Numbered from the stretch's first letter, positions 1-11,042 are shown. The stretch is 64,000 bases of DNA from Mayamaea pseudoterrestris (GCA_027923505.1 BROI01000009.1:558001-622000), one strand, 5' to 3'. The notes: generated from the sequence alone by a model not told the origin. Program-made: numbers and translations.

Positions 1-2136
1 GTGAGGCTATCGACCAAATTAGAAACGCACGCTTAAAGCGAGAGGCGGACGGACGACGCATGCGCGATGTAGAACTCGCCCGAATTGCGGAGCAGGAAGC
101 CCAGGAAGAACAAGCTCGTCGTAAAGAAGAACTGGCTTTCCAAACACAACTAAAACGCAGAAACATGCTGGAACAGCAGCGCAAAGAAGAGAAAATGGAA
201 CAACTTTCACAAGAGCGAGCTTCCGAAAAAGAGCGACGTGCTGAAGCCCGGCGAAAAATTCGCGAGGCCAACGACGAATTGACGCGTAGCAATTTGGAAG
301 AGTTGGAACGCGTTACTTGTGAACGGATTGCGCGAGAGGCTGAAGAGGCACGTTTGCGCGAGGAAATATTGCGGGGGCAACATGAGAAGGAATTTCAAGA
401 GTTAGAGGCGCAGTGTTTGGCAGATTTAGCGGAAAAGGAAGCTGAGCTGCGCCGGAAGAAAGCTGATATGGAGCGACAGATAGAACTTGAGAAAGAAGAA
501 GAAGTTCGCTGTGCTAGGAAGCGGGCGAAGAAGCGTGCTGAAGCTGCAACGAGGAAGTTAACAGAGCAGCTGAAGTGGGAGGAAGCTCATCGTCGCGATT
601 TGGAAGAGATACAGAGGCTCAAGCAAGAGACACGAATTAAAGCCGCAGCGTTAGAGCATGAGCATTTAGAATTGCTGAAGAAAGTTGCCGAAGAAGAAGC
701 CGCTGAACTGGAACGACAACGTGAGGAGCGAGCGGCTGAGGAACTCGATAAGTTGAAGCAGCAAAATGAGCAGGATCAAAGGAAATTTTTGGAGCATCAG
801 CAGCTGATTGAGGATGCTTACCAGCGGGATAAGGAGCTAGCCAAGCAGAAAAAGTTAAAGCAGGCTGAGCAAAGGGCATGGGAGGAAAATTACCGTCGCG
901 AACTTGCCGAGTTGGAGACTGTCAAAGAGGTATGTCGTTACACCGACAGTTTGGTTTGCTCGAGGAAAGCACAATCTAGGTATCAGTTGTTTGCGGGTGC
1001 GGGCATTTACATTCGCTTGCAATGGAAAGGTTCGATTCATGGCATGTTAACAGCAACTTCAAAATCTAACTCGAATTTTATATGTCCTGTAACAGGCGAG
1101 ACTCGATAAACGACGGCAAGAAGAGCTCGATATACAGGAGGCACTACGCAAACAACAGGAAGACGAAGGTGCTGCAAATGCTCAGGAAGCCGAAAATCTA
1201 CGATCTGCCCAAGAAGAGAAGCGCATTCAGCGTGAGGCTTGGCAACTTGAGAAGCAGCTTGAGTACCAGCAAGAACTAAAGGACGCCGAAGCGCGGATTC
1301 GTTTATTGGCAGAGCAGAGGCAACAAAAGGCCGCAGAACGATTGACATTCTTAGAAAAAAACCAACGCGATATGGACGAGATCGCGAAACAAGTTGCGAT
1401 TAGGAAGCGAAGCCAGGCTGAGCAAGAAGCTCTGGAGCGCCAGGAGGCTTTACGTGCTCAACATGACGCCGAGGCTGTAGAAAAGGCTCTTCTCGACGTA
1501 CAGCAACGGGCCAAGGACGATGAGCTGCGCCAAAAGCTCGAACGAAAAGCTGAAAGGGAACGAATTGCTTGCGAACGCGACATTAGGGAAGCCGCGGAGC
1601 ATGTTCAAGCATTGAAAGTCGCTAAAGCGTTGAAAGAGGCACGCCAAAAGGAATGGGAGGAGAATCATCAGAAGGAACTTGCAGACATTGAGAAAAATAT
1701 GCAGCTGCGAATCCTCAGGGAGGAACAAGAAGAGGAGGAGCGACGAGAAGCTCTTCGAATGGAAAGGCAGGAAGAAGAACTGGCTTTTGCGCGCGCCATT
1801 GCGGAGCAGGAAGCTATGGTTGATCTCAAACGTCGACAACAGACAGAAGATGCCCTGGTTTACAAACTGCAACGTGAAAAGGATTTGATCGAAGTTGAGT
1901 CTCATATTAAAAGGTTGGCGCTGCAAAAGTCCCAAAAAGAATTAGAAAAGCAAGTATGGGAAGAGAACTATCGCAAAGAGACTCTAGAGATTGAGCGATC
2001 GCGCAAGAAAAAGTTGGCTGACAAGGCAAATGAGGAACGAAGACGATTAGTAGCAGAGAAGGCCGAGCGCGATGAGCTGGCATCAGTGCGCCGCAAGGTG
2101 CAGGAAGACGCTGCTCGAGGCAACAGTTTTAAGTAG
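1..2136 (+). CDS. Coiled-coil protein, trichohyalin/MNS1-like (5' partial)
   Basis: The frame is open at the left edge, so the N terminus lies outside the window. Two exons are visible: 1(3)-929 and 1096-2136, joined in phase 0 across a 166-base GT-AG intron (930-1095). Nearly the whole product is charged Glu/Arg/Lys/Gln heptad sequence with no hydrophobic segment, so it should be a long helical coiled coil. A spaced motif W-E-E-N/A-x-x-R/K-E/D-L recurs at least four times (for example WEEAHRRDLEEI, WEENYRRELAEL, WEENHQKELADI, WEENYRKETLEI), giving a repeat period of roughly 100 residues. This resembles trichohyalin/plectin-like and MNS1/CFAP-type proteins, but low-complexity coiled coils match many families. 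Function is unassigned; a structural or cytoskeletal role is inference only. Confidence 0.8.
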
Positions 2137-2668
2137 TAAGTTGACAGACGTAAACCAGGGTTGTAAAGATCGCAATGCATGGAGCTAGGACGATGCACGA
2201 ACAGAATCGTATGTGTACAATCTCGTCTTGGCATTTTTTGCGCTTGGTAGTACACAATGGCTTCACCAATTGCCACCAGCTCATGGCAATTAGCAATGGC
2301 ACAAACAACGAACCCACAACGTTTTCGCTTATAATCAGATTGAATACATTCCTTCCACCCGTAATCTTTGTAGCAATCACCACTACTTACTCCCGCGCTG
2401 GCTTGCGACTTTTGGTATACTTGCCAGTGAGTATTTCAGAATCGCCCTCCTTGGCCTTGATTCCATCACTAGAAATGGGATACTGCTCGGCAGTATCAAT
2501 CAAATTGACAGGTTGCTCTTACTTCGCAAAAAACATAACGTCAGCTCTGCGTTTCCAAGTAGTGCAAGTGCCAATAGATCATAGCTACGGCTAAATAAGC
2601 AGAGACGCCACGAATTGCACCTTAAAGTTCATGAACTATTAAACATACAGTAAATAAACATGGACGAA
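2137..2668. other. Intergenic region between convergent genes
   Basis: About 530 bases between the stops of two convergent genes. An open frame of 139 codons (2175-2594, plus) has no recognisable domain and an odd composition. I see no RNA gene. It probably holds the two 3' untranslated regions. Confidence 0.5.
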
Positions 2669-4312
2669 CTACGGCACGACCGCATGCTTCAATTCTTCCA
2701 AGAGTGTACGGCGACACCGGCATTCATCCCTCGACAAGAATGCAAACCGAGCACTGGCATCAACCGTGCATAATCCCTTCACCAGCGCCGCCCCGCGAAT
2801 GCCAGCCGTCTCGGCCCACATCGCAGCGTCAAACATGTGTCCCGCACGTCGTCGGTGGCGATTCAGATTTGAGAGGCAATGCTTTTTAAGCAACAGTGCC
2901 CAATTTTCGCTAACAGGCTTTCCAGCATCATCCACAATCTCAAGCTCATCCAAGCGTCCATTACCCGAACCAACGGCTACCAAAAAGGGTGCTGGTACCA
3001 TAAGATTATCACGCGCAAATGTGGCACAATGTAGAACAAGGCGGTGAAGGTACTTGGTGGTAGCGACGTAAAGCGTTAACGCAGCTGTAAATTCCTCCGT
3101 CCAATCAAATGAGCCGATTTTCAAGTGAAAACACTGCAATCTCCAAAGGGGAGCATGCTGCAGGAGTGCTGTGGCGCATTCAGCATGAACCCAAACATAT
3201 TCGAAATGTAGAATTTGTAAGCGCGACGCTGGCGCTGCCAAACCAAGCCCCAAAGCATTGTAAAATTCAAGGATATTCGGGCCCCAGTAGCTAAAAGAGA
3301 GTTCAATCAGCTTGGACGAAGTAAGCGCCTGGGCCAAAGCCGCACACTTGCTTTCCGCGAAGCACCAATTGGTGGCCGTGAGGTGTGTCAAATTGCTGTT
3401 TTCCAAAGCCGCGCAAATAATATCAGTCGCTTCTTCGTCCTCGTCCGTTCCAAAATTATTCAAGGTAGCTTTTGTGAGTGTCTCTACTTCCAACACGCTG
3501 CGCAAAACCTCTGCGTTCTTTGAATCAAACTCGAAAAGGTCTTGAAAATCAATTGTTAGCGTGGTAAGCTTTCTCAAAAAGGCGAGAGGGCGGACAAGAG
3601 AATCAAAAGCAGTGTCCTGTACATTGCCATCAATATCAACAATCTCAACAACCTCCAAATTTGCATGGTATTGGATATAGTTGGAAAAGATGGCAAATGC
3701 CTCAGGGGCACCGCTAATAGGTTGCATAACCAATCGCTTCACCTGACGGCAGCCTAGTACAACTCGAGTGAGTGTGAATTCCATATGTGGACCAGCACTG
3801 CCTTTAAGCACAACAACAATTGTTTCAAGTGCAGGAAAAGAACCAATTGTCTGACCGATTGCAGTCGTCGTGCTAACCAAATCCATTGATTGAAATTGCT
3901 CAACTGCGGCAGGATCGACGATTTTCACGCCGACAAAATTAAAATGAACTTTTTTAATCTTTGATGACTGTTCGTTCAAAAGCGCAAAAAAGAGGTCTTT
4001 CAATATAGCTTGACGAGATATGGCAATGACTTGGTCATCCCTGATTGAAAAGTCAGAATCGAACATGAATTTGACGCCGTCACGAAGCTTTTGCAATTGC
4101 TCTTTCACTGCACGCTCCTCATGACGATTCAAAAGAGCAGTGCGCCTATTCCGCTCATTCTTAGTATCTGTTAAGGATTGTTGCAAAAACGCTGTCGTTT
4201 CGGTTGGTGGGCCGGCCGCCTCGAGCTTCTGAATGCGATCCGCAATCCGCCCCTCAAAGCTTCGGAACCATGCATCGTCGTTGTAAAAATCATTGTAAGA
4301 TTCGTCGTCCAT
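2669..4312 (-). CDS. Leucine-rich-repeat/RNI-like protein
   Basis: Single exon, 547 residues from the ATG at 4312 (MDDESYNDFYNDDAW); an in-frame ATG lies 14 codons upstream. After an acidic start and a charged helix (about residues 15-65) the body alternates hydrophobic Leu/Val runs with N/T/S loops such as LEVVEIVDIDGN, LRKLTTLTIDF, LTHLTATNW, LIELSFSYWG and LQILHFEYVW. This is the 25-35-residue spacing of irregular ribonuclease-inhibitor-like leucine-rich repeats. The last 60 residues (MFDAAMWAETAGIRGAALVKGL...) look like the cap seen in large diatom LRR families. There is no signal peptide or membrane segment, so it is probably intracellular and used for protein binding. Partner and role are unknown. 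Confidence 0.7.
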   Translation of the reverse strand: MDDESYNDFYNDDAWFRSFEGRIADRIQKLEAAGPPTETTAFLQQSLTDTKNERNRRTALLNRHEERAVKEQLQKLRDGVKFMFDSDFSIRDDQVIAISRQAILKDLFFALLNEQSSKIKKVHFNFVGVKIVDPAAVEQFQSMDLVSTTTAIGQTIGSFPALETIVVVLKGSAGPHMEFTLTRVVLGCRQVKRLVMQPISGAPEAFAIFSNYIQYHANLEVVEIVDIDGNVQDTAFDSLVRPLAFLRKLTTLTIDFQDLFEFDSKNAEVLRSVLEVETLTKATLNNFGTDEDEEATDIICAALENSNLTHLTATNWCFAESKCAALAQALTSSKLIELSFSYWGPNILEFYNALGLGLAAPASRLQILHFEYVWVHAECATALLQHAPLWRLQCFHLKIGSFDWTEEFTAALTLYVATTKYLHRLVLHCATFARDNLMVPAPFLVAVGSGNGRLDELEIVDDAGKPVSENWALLLKKHCLSNLNRHRRRAGHMFDAAMWAETAGIRGAALVKGLCTVDASARFAFLSRDECRCRRTLLEELKHAVVP

Positions 4313-4571
4313 GATGTTGTATATGATGCTCCGGTACAAGCTTGTCTTGTGCAATTACGGTTTAGATACAGCTGGCGGCAAAAATAATGCGACGAGAGAC
4401 GCGTTGGAGCGGTGGAAGCCACACACTCGTGCGAGAGTTGCGCTGGGACACCGCAACGTCGCATCGGTCAAAGGCTTGGGCAGCTCTGGCGCTTTCCAAC
4501 AGCAAGCATGACGGAACGAATGACGATCCGCATACAACAATCGAAGATCAATATATAGCGAAAAAAACAAT

Positions 4572-6302
4572 ATGGCGAACTTCCTAGCAGCGTATCACTG
4601 TCTCCAACAAAAGTAAATTTAGATCCGACTCTTGTGGGCAGAGCTTGGAAGCATCGGAGTGGCGTTTCTGGAAAGCTCTCCGCCAAGACGCCTTCTGCTT
4701 GGGAACTGCGAAATTTGCAACTAGTTGGCACCAAGCTCAACTACTACTCAACGGATGAGACTACAGAAGAGGAGGAGGTGATTTTTTCGATCGTAGACTC
4801 TAAACCAGCTTCGCCGGTGTCGCAAGCGAGTGAAGCGAGTGGTGGCGTTGCTGCATGGCTGGACAAGACAAAATCAACTGCCGGAAATGTCACGAACAAC
4901 CATATTCGACCCAGTGACAACGCTTCCAATAATATCAACGAATTACGCGGTAGCTTGGACTTTTGCGAAGCTGAAACACGCGTCTACGCTAGTTTCGGGC
5001 ATGCTGGCGCACCGAGCCCATTTTGTTTGAGCTTCCAAGTTGGAGTTGCAGTGAAGAAACCAAATGGAAATTGGCGTTTGATACCCTGCAGGAGCAAATA
5101 GAATGGCTGTTGTTGCGAGCCGCGTTTGTGCAGACGATGAATCAGCAAATCGACGGTGGCGCCTTGTTTGTCCACCAGCCGTCTGTCCGTGAACCGCCGG
5201 CACCTCTCATAGGCGACAGCATTGATGGTCGTACCAGAAGGGTTATGAACGGAAGCGCTGGATGTAGCGGTGGAGCGCATCGACTTTGGATGATGGATAG
5301 CTACTCGGTGCAGTAAATGGACCCGTATGCACCGCTTTCCAATCTGACAAAACATCAACAAGTGCAAAAGGAGCAAGTCGAAACGGCCATTGCCGATTCG
5401 AACAAGAGTCTTATGGTGCTTTGCCAGCAGTCGCAGACGCAAGTAAGTCATTTGCAAGCGCAAATTAAGGCAATCAAAGTGGACCATCGAAATGCATTGG
5501 CTTCACTTCAAATTGAAACTGACGGGCACCAACAAGCCGATGCTACCAGTACGGAACAAGAAAACGCAACTGTTGAAGCATTGCGAAACGTCATTGCCAA
5601 GCTTTAAACAGGATACGAGGAGAAGCTTACGTCGCGGGAAGAGAAGCATTGTAGACAAACGGAGCAGCAACAAGACGAGTTTAATGCTCACTTGGAATTG
5701 GCCAAGCAAAGGCTGCTAGAACAATCAGCAGATAATGCTTTGTCATGTAAGGCTCGAATCGGATAGTTGAAGCTCAAGATGGAAGAGTTGCAGCTACACA
5801 TACAACAGTTACAGTCAGCCAACGGGCAGTCCAGCGCGCGTCACCGAGAGGATCAGCAACTTGAAGAGATTTCGAAGCATCGCTGAAGGAGCAAATGCTG
5901 AGGGAGGAATTATAAGCAAAACGTTTCGTCACTCAAAACGAGCCCTGAGCAGCAACAGCAGCAGCAACTCGACGATCAACAAGATGACGTTGACACACAA
6001 CTCCAGAGCTTGCAGGCCATGGCGTCAAACGCTACTGTTTCTTCGGGTCATAATACGGTATCGATGATTTAGAAGAGCGAGTGTCATCACTTGAGTCGCG
6101 AAACAAAGAATTATCAGAGGTGCGTGGCATGGCGCGGAGAGAAGAGATGCGATTGCGCAAGCTAGTTGAGTCTGCTATTGGTACTGCTCCGAAAGCTGAA
6201 GATGCAACTAACGATGCGGAAGATCTACAGGTAGTAGTTCCCGAGGGGAACGACGCAGATGACGACGAGGATAATTTTGAAGACTGCATTGATGAAGAGT
6301 AG
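4572..6302 (+). pseudogene. Broken PH-domain/coiled-coil host gene
   Basis: A protein-like signal runs through several frames. Codons from about 4617 encode a PH-domain N terminus (ELRNLQLVGTKLNYYS, then an RGSLDF...YASFGHAGAPSPFCLSF strand region). The domain's last part (KWKLAFDTLQEQIEWLLLRA) is in a different frame from about 5050. Coiled-coil sequence follows from 5317 and is broken by in-frame stops near 5605, 5764 and 5884. A final piece (LEERVSSLESRNKELSEV, then an acidic tail ending EDNFEDCIDEE at 6302) is in a third frame from about 6063. With at least four stops and two frame changes and no splice sites that would remove them, this is best read as a decayed gene. The intact form would have been a lipid-binding PH protein with a coiled coil. 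The stops include TAA, TAG and TGA, so recoding is not an explanation. Confidence 0.7.
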
Positions 6303-6594
6303 CAAGCCTACAGTAACTTGAATGTCAACGACAGTTGTTTTATAACAGCTCGTATTTCCTCGTCATATAAAGGATTTGCGGGGTAAACAAATAGAGTGTA
6401 TATTATTTTGGTCATTATTGGATCACCTTGGGTAGCTGACGCTCGTAGCGGTATTGACTGCATCGTCGTCCGATTCTTCGCAAGTCGACTCATGGCCATG
6501 AATCGATTTCGATATAGTAAACATCAGTCAACTATCGTCCTCCACTCTCTCCGCTCTGGTTTTTATGCATTAATACAGTAGCGACTGACCGTGC

Positions 6595-8199
6595 ATGTTC
6601 CATTGTTCGCTTCGGGTCTTGTCGGCTGTTCATTCTCGCATCACGCGAACCGTAATAAGCAAATCACATCTTCTTGGTCTCGTTTCTCAATCTGTCTGCG
6701 ACATGGCTGACCAGGGCGAGAGCAACGACCCCGAGACGAACAATAGGAAGCGCAATGCAGTGGAACCTCGAGAAGATGGAAATCGCAGCAATAAAGACAA
6801 TGGCTCACGTCGGCGACGCGGTTGGAACGAACCGAAGTCGACGGATAGTAAAGACGTTGCTCCAGGTTCCTACGCGCACGAAAGCCTTCGAGCGTTGCTG
6901 AACATTCAAGTACCAGAACTTATTGCTGACAAAGCAGATGGCGATGATTCCAAACTGCCGAGTAAGAAGAAGGTGGCTATGCTCGTCGGCTACTGCGGAG
7001 GTCGCTACGGAGGGTTTCAAATGAATGCCGACCAGCGCACCGTCCAAGCGGAGATTGAATTGGCGCTGCTCAAAGCCAAACTATTGTCATATTCCAACTT
7101 TGGATATCCATTCAAGTATAATTGGAGCACGTCGGGGCGTACCGACAAAGGTGTGCACGCCTGTGCCCAAGTTTGTGCCGCCAAGCTGCACATTGGTGAT
7201 GTGACTGTTGGCAATAACGAGGAGGCAGCGCTGGACCAAGTTCGTGAAAGAATCAATAAGGAGCTTCCTCACGATGTTCGCATCCTGCATGTCGCGAGAA
7301 CGACGCGAGGGTTCTGTGCCAAGAATATGCGTGCGCACGTTCGCTACCAATACATGATTCCGTCGTTTTGTCTTCATCCAAGCCTGAAACAGTTGTTTAT
7401 CGATAACGGAATCACTTGGCAACCAATGAGTGCTAGCAATGGTGTTGATGAAGGCGACAAGGCAGACGATACTAGTGATGCAGGTGCCGGCGGGGATAGC
7501 AATGACTACAATCCGCGCCGACGTCTAGCGAACGATCCATTGACTGCTGATGAGCTTGCCACAATGCAAAAAGCACTTTGCAAATACCGCGCATCACCCG
7601 AACAGTTGGAACGACTTCAGCAAGGTCTAGTCGCACTGCAAGGTACACATTCCTTTCATCACTTTACCAAGAATGTCACGGCCAGTGACGCCAAAGCGAC
7701 GCGCTACATTCTCAGCTACATTAGTCTACCGCCCGTTGTGCTAGACGATGGTGTTGAATGGATTCCCACACAAGTGACAGGCCAGTCGTTCCTGGTGTAT
7801 CAAGTGAGGAAAATGTCTAGTCTACTCATTGATGTTGCTCGTGGAGCGGCGCAACTGACCGTCATTGAGCGTGCACTCGCCAAGGATTCCAACATTCGGC
7901 TCAACGTTGCACCCGCCCAAGGCTTGTTCAAAGAAATGAGTTACTATAATAGCTATAATCAACGCAAGAATAGTGCAAATCCAGAGCTGCAAGACTTGGA
8001 GTGGGACAAGGATGGTTCCAGTGTGCGGAAGCGCTGGCTCGAATACAAGGTGCGAGTGGTTCATCATATTGTGCGAGACGAAGCGTTGCATGCAAACTTT
8101 GTCAAGTACATGTTCAATCAAGACTTTATCTTTAATAAGCAGCGACACTACAAGCTGAGTCCTCAGACAAACTTGATTGGTCCTGATGGAGAATCGTGA
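6595..8199 (+). CDS. tRNA pseudouridine synthase (TruA/PUS1 family)
   Basis: Single exon of 534 residues. It isomerises specific uridines to pseudouridine in tRNA (and in yeast and human PUS1, other RNAs). The TruA N domain starts at about residue 122 (KKKVAMLVGYCGGRYGGFQ), and the catalytic Asp sits in SGRTDKGVHA at about residue 181. The C domain follows with HSFHHFTKN and the QSFLVYQVRKMSSLLIDVARG segment (about residues 345-420). A low-complexity Asp/Gly insert (about 280-305) separates the halves, as in eukaryotic PUS1. The first ATG gives a Ser/Arg-rich leader that could target mitochondria. A second in-frame ATG at 6703 (MADQGESND) would give a nuclear/cytosolic form, so dual targeting is possible but not shown. 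PUS1, rather than PUS3, is the best guess. Confidence 0.92.
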   Translation: MFHCSLRVLSAVHSRITRTVISKSHLLGLVSQSVCDMADQGESNDPETNNRKRNAVEPREDGNRSNKDNGSRRRRGWNEPKSTDSKDVAPGSYAHESLRALLNIQVPELIADKADGDDSKLPSKKKVAMLVGYCGGRYGGFQMNADQRTVQAEIELALLKAKLLSYSNFGYPFKYNWSTSGRTDKGVHACAQVCAAKLHIGDVTVGNNEEAALDQVRERINKELPHDVRILHVARTTRGFCAKNMRAHVRYQYMIPSFCLHPSLKQLFIDNGITWQPMSASNGVDEGDKADDTSDAGAGGDSNDYNPRRRLANDPLTADELATMQKALCKYRASPEQLERLQQGLVALQGTHSFHHFTKNVTASDAKATRYILSYISLPPVVLDDGVEWIPTQVTGQSFLVYQVRKMSSLLIDVARGAAQLTVIERALAKDSNIRLNVAPAQGLFKEMSYYNSYNQRKNSANPELQDLEWDKDGSSVRKRWLEYKVRVVHHIVRDEALHANFVKYMFNQDFIFNKQRHYKLSPQTNLIGPDGES

Positions 8200-9366
8200 A
8201 ACGTGTCGACTAGCTGCCGTTGCTCGTTGATATTCCGGCAAAGCGACGACGAGCTAACAATATGCGACTATAAACTCGCTATAACATTCAAGTTTATTGT
8301 TAATCTTTCGGGCGCATTCCGTACGCCGCCATTGGTTCGCGGAACAAGAAAAGTTGTTTGTCTTCTATATGTCTGGACGTCCTCTAGGCAAATAGTTGGG
8401 TTTAGCCATCGACTCGTTTGTTACTATAACCTATCTATGTGTGTGTACTCATGATACCCAAAGCTCACAGCGCAGCCAGACATAAGCGGCTTGGCGACGG
8501 ATTCAACAACCTTTGTCAACGAAATGCCACAAGAATACGATGCGTCGTCCCAAGTCCAACCGACTGCGCCCGCTCAGCGCTCACGCCGTTCTCGCAGCTG
8601 CTACCATAACTCTCATCTTCGAATCGGCACCTCGCTTCTCTCATGTTTCGATGGAAATCGGTGATATCGCGACGTAGGGGTTTCTGGTTTCTCCACGAAA
8701 GCGATACTACAAGCGTGACCTATGAGGCGTGACAAGCTCGTAGGAACGTGCCTTGGCTAGGCTTGTTGGCTAACACCACGCGACGCTTGAACTGGGCAGT
8801 GCTGCTATGATGTGACGGCAAGATCATGTTAAGTGGGTTGTCACTTTACCAAGCAGGGTCAGATATTTAATTAAACGTTGCCGGTGATTGCTCGTTGCCT
8901 CGTTGCCTGTTGCCTGTCAAATCTGCAAGTCACAGTCGCCAAAAAGACTCGTAGCATCGGCAATGATGCCAGTAATAAACAGCAGAGCCGGATGTTTCTG
9001 CTGCTGACTAAAATTGTTCTTCCGTTGCTGGAAGCATAGGCATGGCAACATGCAACGCCTAAACCTTCAAGACTGATGATCGGTTTCACATCCTTTAACA
9101 ACGCGCGATCCGATGTGTGACTGGCGCGGCCGGTGTGAATCGTGGTTGAGCTGTACTTAAGGGCAATCGGATAAATGAGTCATGAATTTCACTCTTGTCA
9201 CGCTTTTCACGAAGAAGGTTCCGGACAGTCCAGTCAATGATCCTGGAAAAATGGAAGTCCATCGTCCACGATCGATCGCAGTCAATCACCGGATACTCTC
9301 ACAAAATAGATTCGATCGCTCACCTCGACGCCTCACAAAACTTTTCAACAATCAATCAATACTACG
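8200..9366. other. Intergenic region upstream of silaffin-like gene
   Basis: About 1.2 kb with no convincing coding frame (longest about 98 codons, no domain) and no RNA gene I recognise. A short tandem run of CGTTGCC/TGTTGCC units lies at about 8892-8918. It should contain the 3' end of the pseudouridine synthase transcript and the promoter of the gene at 9367. Confidence 0.5.
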
Positions 9367-10194
9367 ATGAAGTACCTTTCCTTATTCACCTTCGCTATCG
9401 CAAGTGCTTCGGCCGCGTCCGCCGACAAGACTCTCCAACAACAAGAGCAACTTTCGAACCATGGCCTTCGAGCACTGCTGTCTGTCAATAAAGTTGACGC
9501 CGCAGCTGTGAACGACAAGGTGGCGCATTGGCAGGATGTTGGCCACACGGACCGCCAACTGTTTGGGGAAGTTGACGCAGGACGCGCGCTTTCTTCTGGG
9601 TCTGGCAGTGGATCGTACAGCAGTGGCTCTGGAAGCAAAAGTACCAAAGGATCGAAGGGTTCTGGCGGCAGCAAGTCTGCGAAAGGCAGCAAGGGCGGCG
9701 GATCCAAAGGTGGTAGCAAAGGAGGATCCGGAAGCAAGTCCGCGAAAGGCAGCAAGGGTTCTAAATCTGGATCCAAGGGCGGTGGCTCAAAATCAGTAAA
9801 GGGATCTGGCTCAGGTTCAGGTTCTGGCAAGGGAGGCAGTAAAGGAGGGTCTGGTGGCGGCTCTTCTGGTGGATCTGGAAGCAAGGGCGGAAGCAAGTCA
9901 GCCAAAGGCAGCAAGGGATCTGGAAGCAAGGGCGGTGGCTCTTCTGGGGGATCTGGAAGCAAGGGCGGAAGCAAGTCAGTCAAGGGCAGCAAGGGATCGG
10001 GAAGCAAGGGCGGAAGCAAGGGTGGAAGCAAGGGTGGAAGCAAGTCGAGTAAAGGAAGTAAAGGTTCTGGATCAAAAAATGGAGGTGGTAGCAAGTCGAC
10101 GAAAGGCAGCAAGGGATATTCTGGAAGCGCCATCCGTTATAACTCTGGCAGTAGCAGCGGCTCTGGAAGACGTCTTGGCGCCATGACTAACTAA
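9367..10194 (+). CDS. Secreted silaffin-like Gly/Ser/Lys-rich protein 1
   Basis: Single exon, 275 residues. MKYLSLFTFAIASASA is a clear signal peptide. Residues about 20-72 form a normal-complexity propeptide, then RXL motifs occur (RQL at 63-65, RAL at 73-75). After RAL the sequence changes abruptly to Gly/Ser/Lys repeats (GSKSTKGSKGSGGSK, SKSAKGSKG, SKSVKGSKG) to about residue 260. It ends SGSGRRLGAMTN, with another RXL (268-270). Known: diatom silaffins and other biosilica proteins are matured next to RXL, their lysines carry polyamine modifications and their serines are phosphorylated. Inferred: this enters the secretory pathway, is trimmed at RAL and perhaps at the C-terminal RRL, and its cationic Lys/Ser domain takes part in silica formation. 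The same type of gene lies at 60302-60892. A mucilage or other cell-wall role is the main alternative. Confidence 0.75.
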   Translation: MKYLSLFTFAIASASAASADKTLQQQEQLSNHGLRALLSVNKVDAAAVNDKVAHWQDVGHTDRQLFGEVDAGRALSSGSGSGSYSSGSGSKSTKGSKGSGGSKSAKGSKGGGSKGGSKGGSGSKSAKGSKGSKSGSKGGGSKSVKGSGSGSGSGKGGSKGGSGGGSSGGSGSKGGSKSAKGSKGSGSKGGGSSGGSGSKGGSKSVKGSKGSGSKGGSKGGSKGGSKSSKGSKGSGSKNGGGSKSTKGSKGYSGSAIRYNSGSSSGSGRRLGAMTN

Positions 10195-11042
10195 ATTGCT
10201 TGTCTGCAGCGTTATAAAACGAGCCGCAAAATGCTTTGTTGATATGTCGCTTGCTGCATACGCTCCAAGCCTTGTAACATCCCAAGTAACATAATATTAT
10301 AAAACTAGTTGATGCAAAAGATGACTTATACGTCTGTTTACGGTTTACATTGTCAGATGCTACCGGCATCATGAGATAGCTGATCATCGTAACGCTAACC
10401 TCATGTGAACTAATGAGGACGCCCGCCAAGTCCACTGACGTTTTCTTCGCCAGGTTCATGGCACGCGACCTACAATGGAAGCCTATCGAACGGCAATAAA
10501 CGGACGGCAATGATCGAATAGTCATGCGGACCTCGATCGAATTTGTGGTGCATTGGTTCTCTACTATTGCCTTTACTTTGCACAAGACTCCTTCAGCCGT
10601 TCAGCGCGGGCTCTTCGCGGCTTTACTTAACAATTTATCGTTCAATCCATGACCGTGAACTGGCAGGCAATAGTAAAATCTGGCGTGGCATTTCGAATGA
10701 CGACATGGCGGTCATCCGTCCATCGAGTGGACCCCGAACGGAGTTGAAAGTCCCGCGCCTGCCTGGATTGGTCGCGCGAAAAAGTCACAAGTGTGACATA
10801 CATAGAGCAATGACACATGTGTTTGCGAAGATGGCGCGCCAACGGACACTTTAAGCTTAAACGAATCGTGCGAAGCCAATGCATGTGCTTGCAAAAAGTT
10901 CGATGAGCGACGTGTTTAAGATTTTGCAAGTGCGCGCTGCACCTCTCTTTTCGTGCAGCCACAAACATTCGAATCGTCCGAGTCGATAAGTACATTAGAA
11001 CCGATACCGCTTGTTACAATACCAAGTACATAATAACATCGA
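10195..11042. other. Intergenic region between two secreted-protein genes
   Basis: About 850 bases. Short frames on both strands (up to 132 codons) have no recognisable domain. Likely the 3' end of the silaffin-like gene and the promoter of the Gly/Pro-rich gene at 11043. Confidence 0.45.

Noticed and set aside
1020-1045. GGTTCGATTC as a possible tRNA T-arm
   Set aside because: No matching acceptor or D-arm sequence around it; it lies in an intron of the coiled-coil gene.
2175-2594. 139-codon plus-strand frame after the coiled-coil gene
   Set aside because: No recognisable domain, atypical composition, and located where two 3' untranslated regions should lie.
5317-6302. Alternative genetic code or stop readthrough to explain stops in the PH/coiled-coil gene
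   Set aside because: TAA, TAG and TGA all occur there and the frame also changes, while all neighbouring genes use normal stops.
9345-10133. Long minus-strand frame rich in Pro, Leu and Asp opposite the silaffin-like gene
   Set aside because: It is the complement of Gly/Ser/Lys codons and has no domain; a shadow of the real gene. The same applies to 60532-60879 minus, 10916-11338 minus and 11546-12247 minus.
9600-10190. Collagen-like protein instead of silaffin-like
   Set aside because: Gly is not at every third position and Pro is absent; Lys/Ser spacing and RXL sites fit silaffin-type precursors better.
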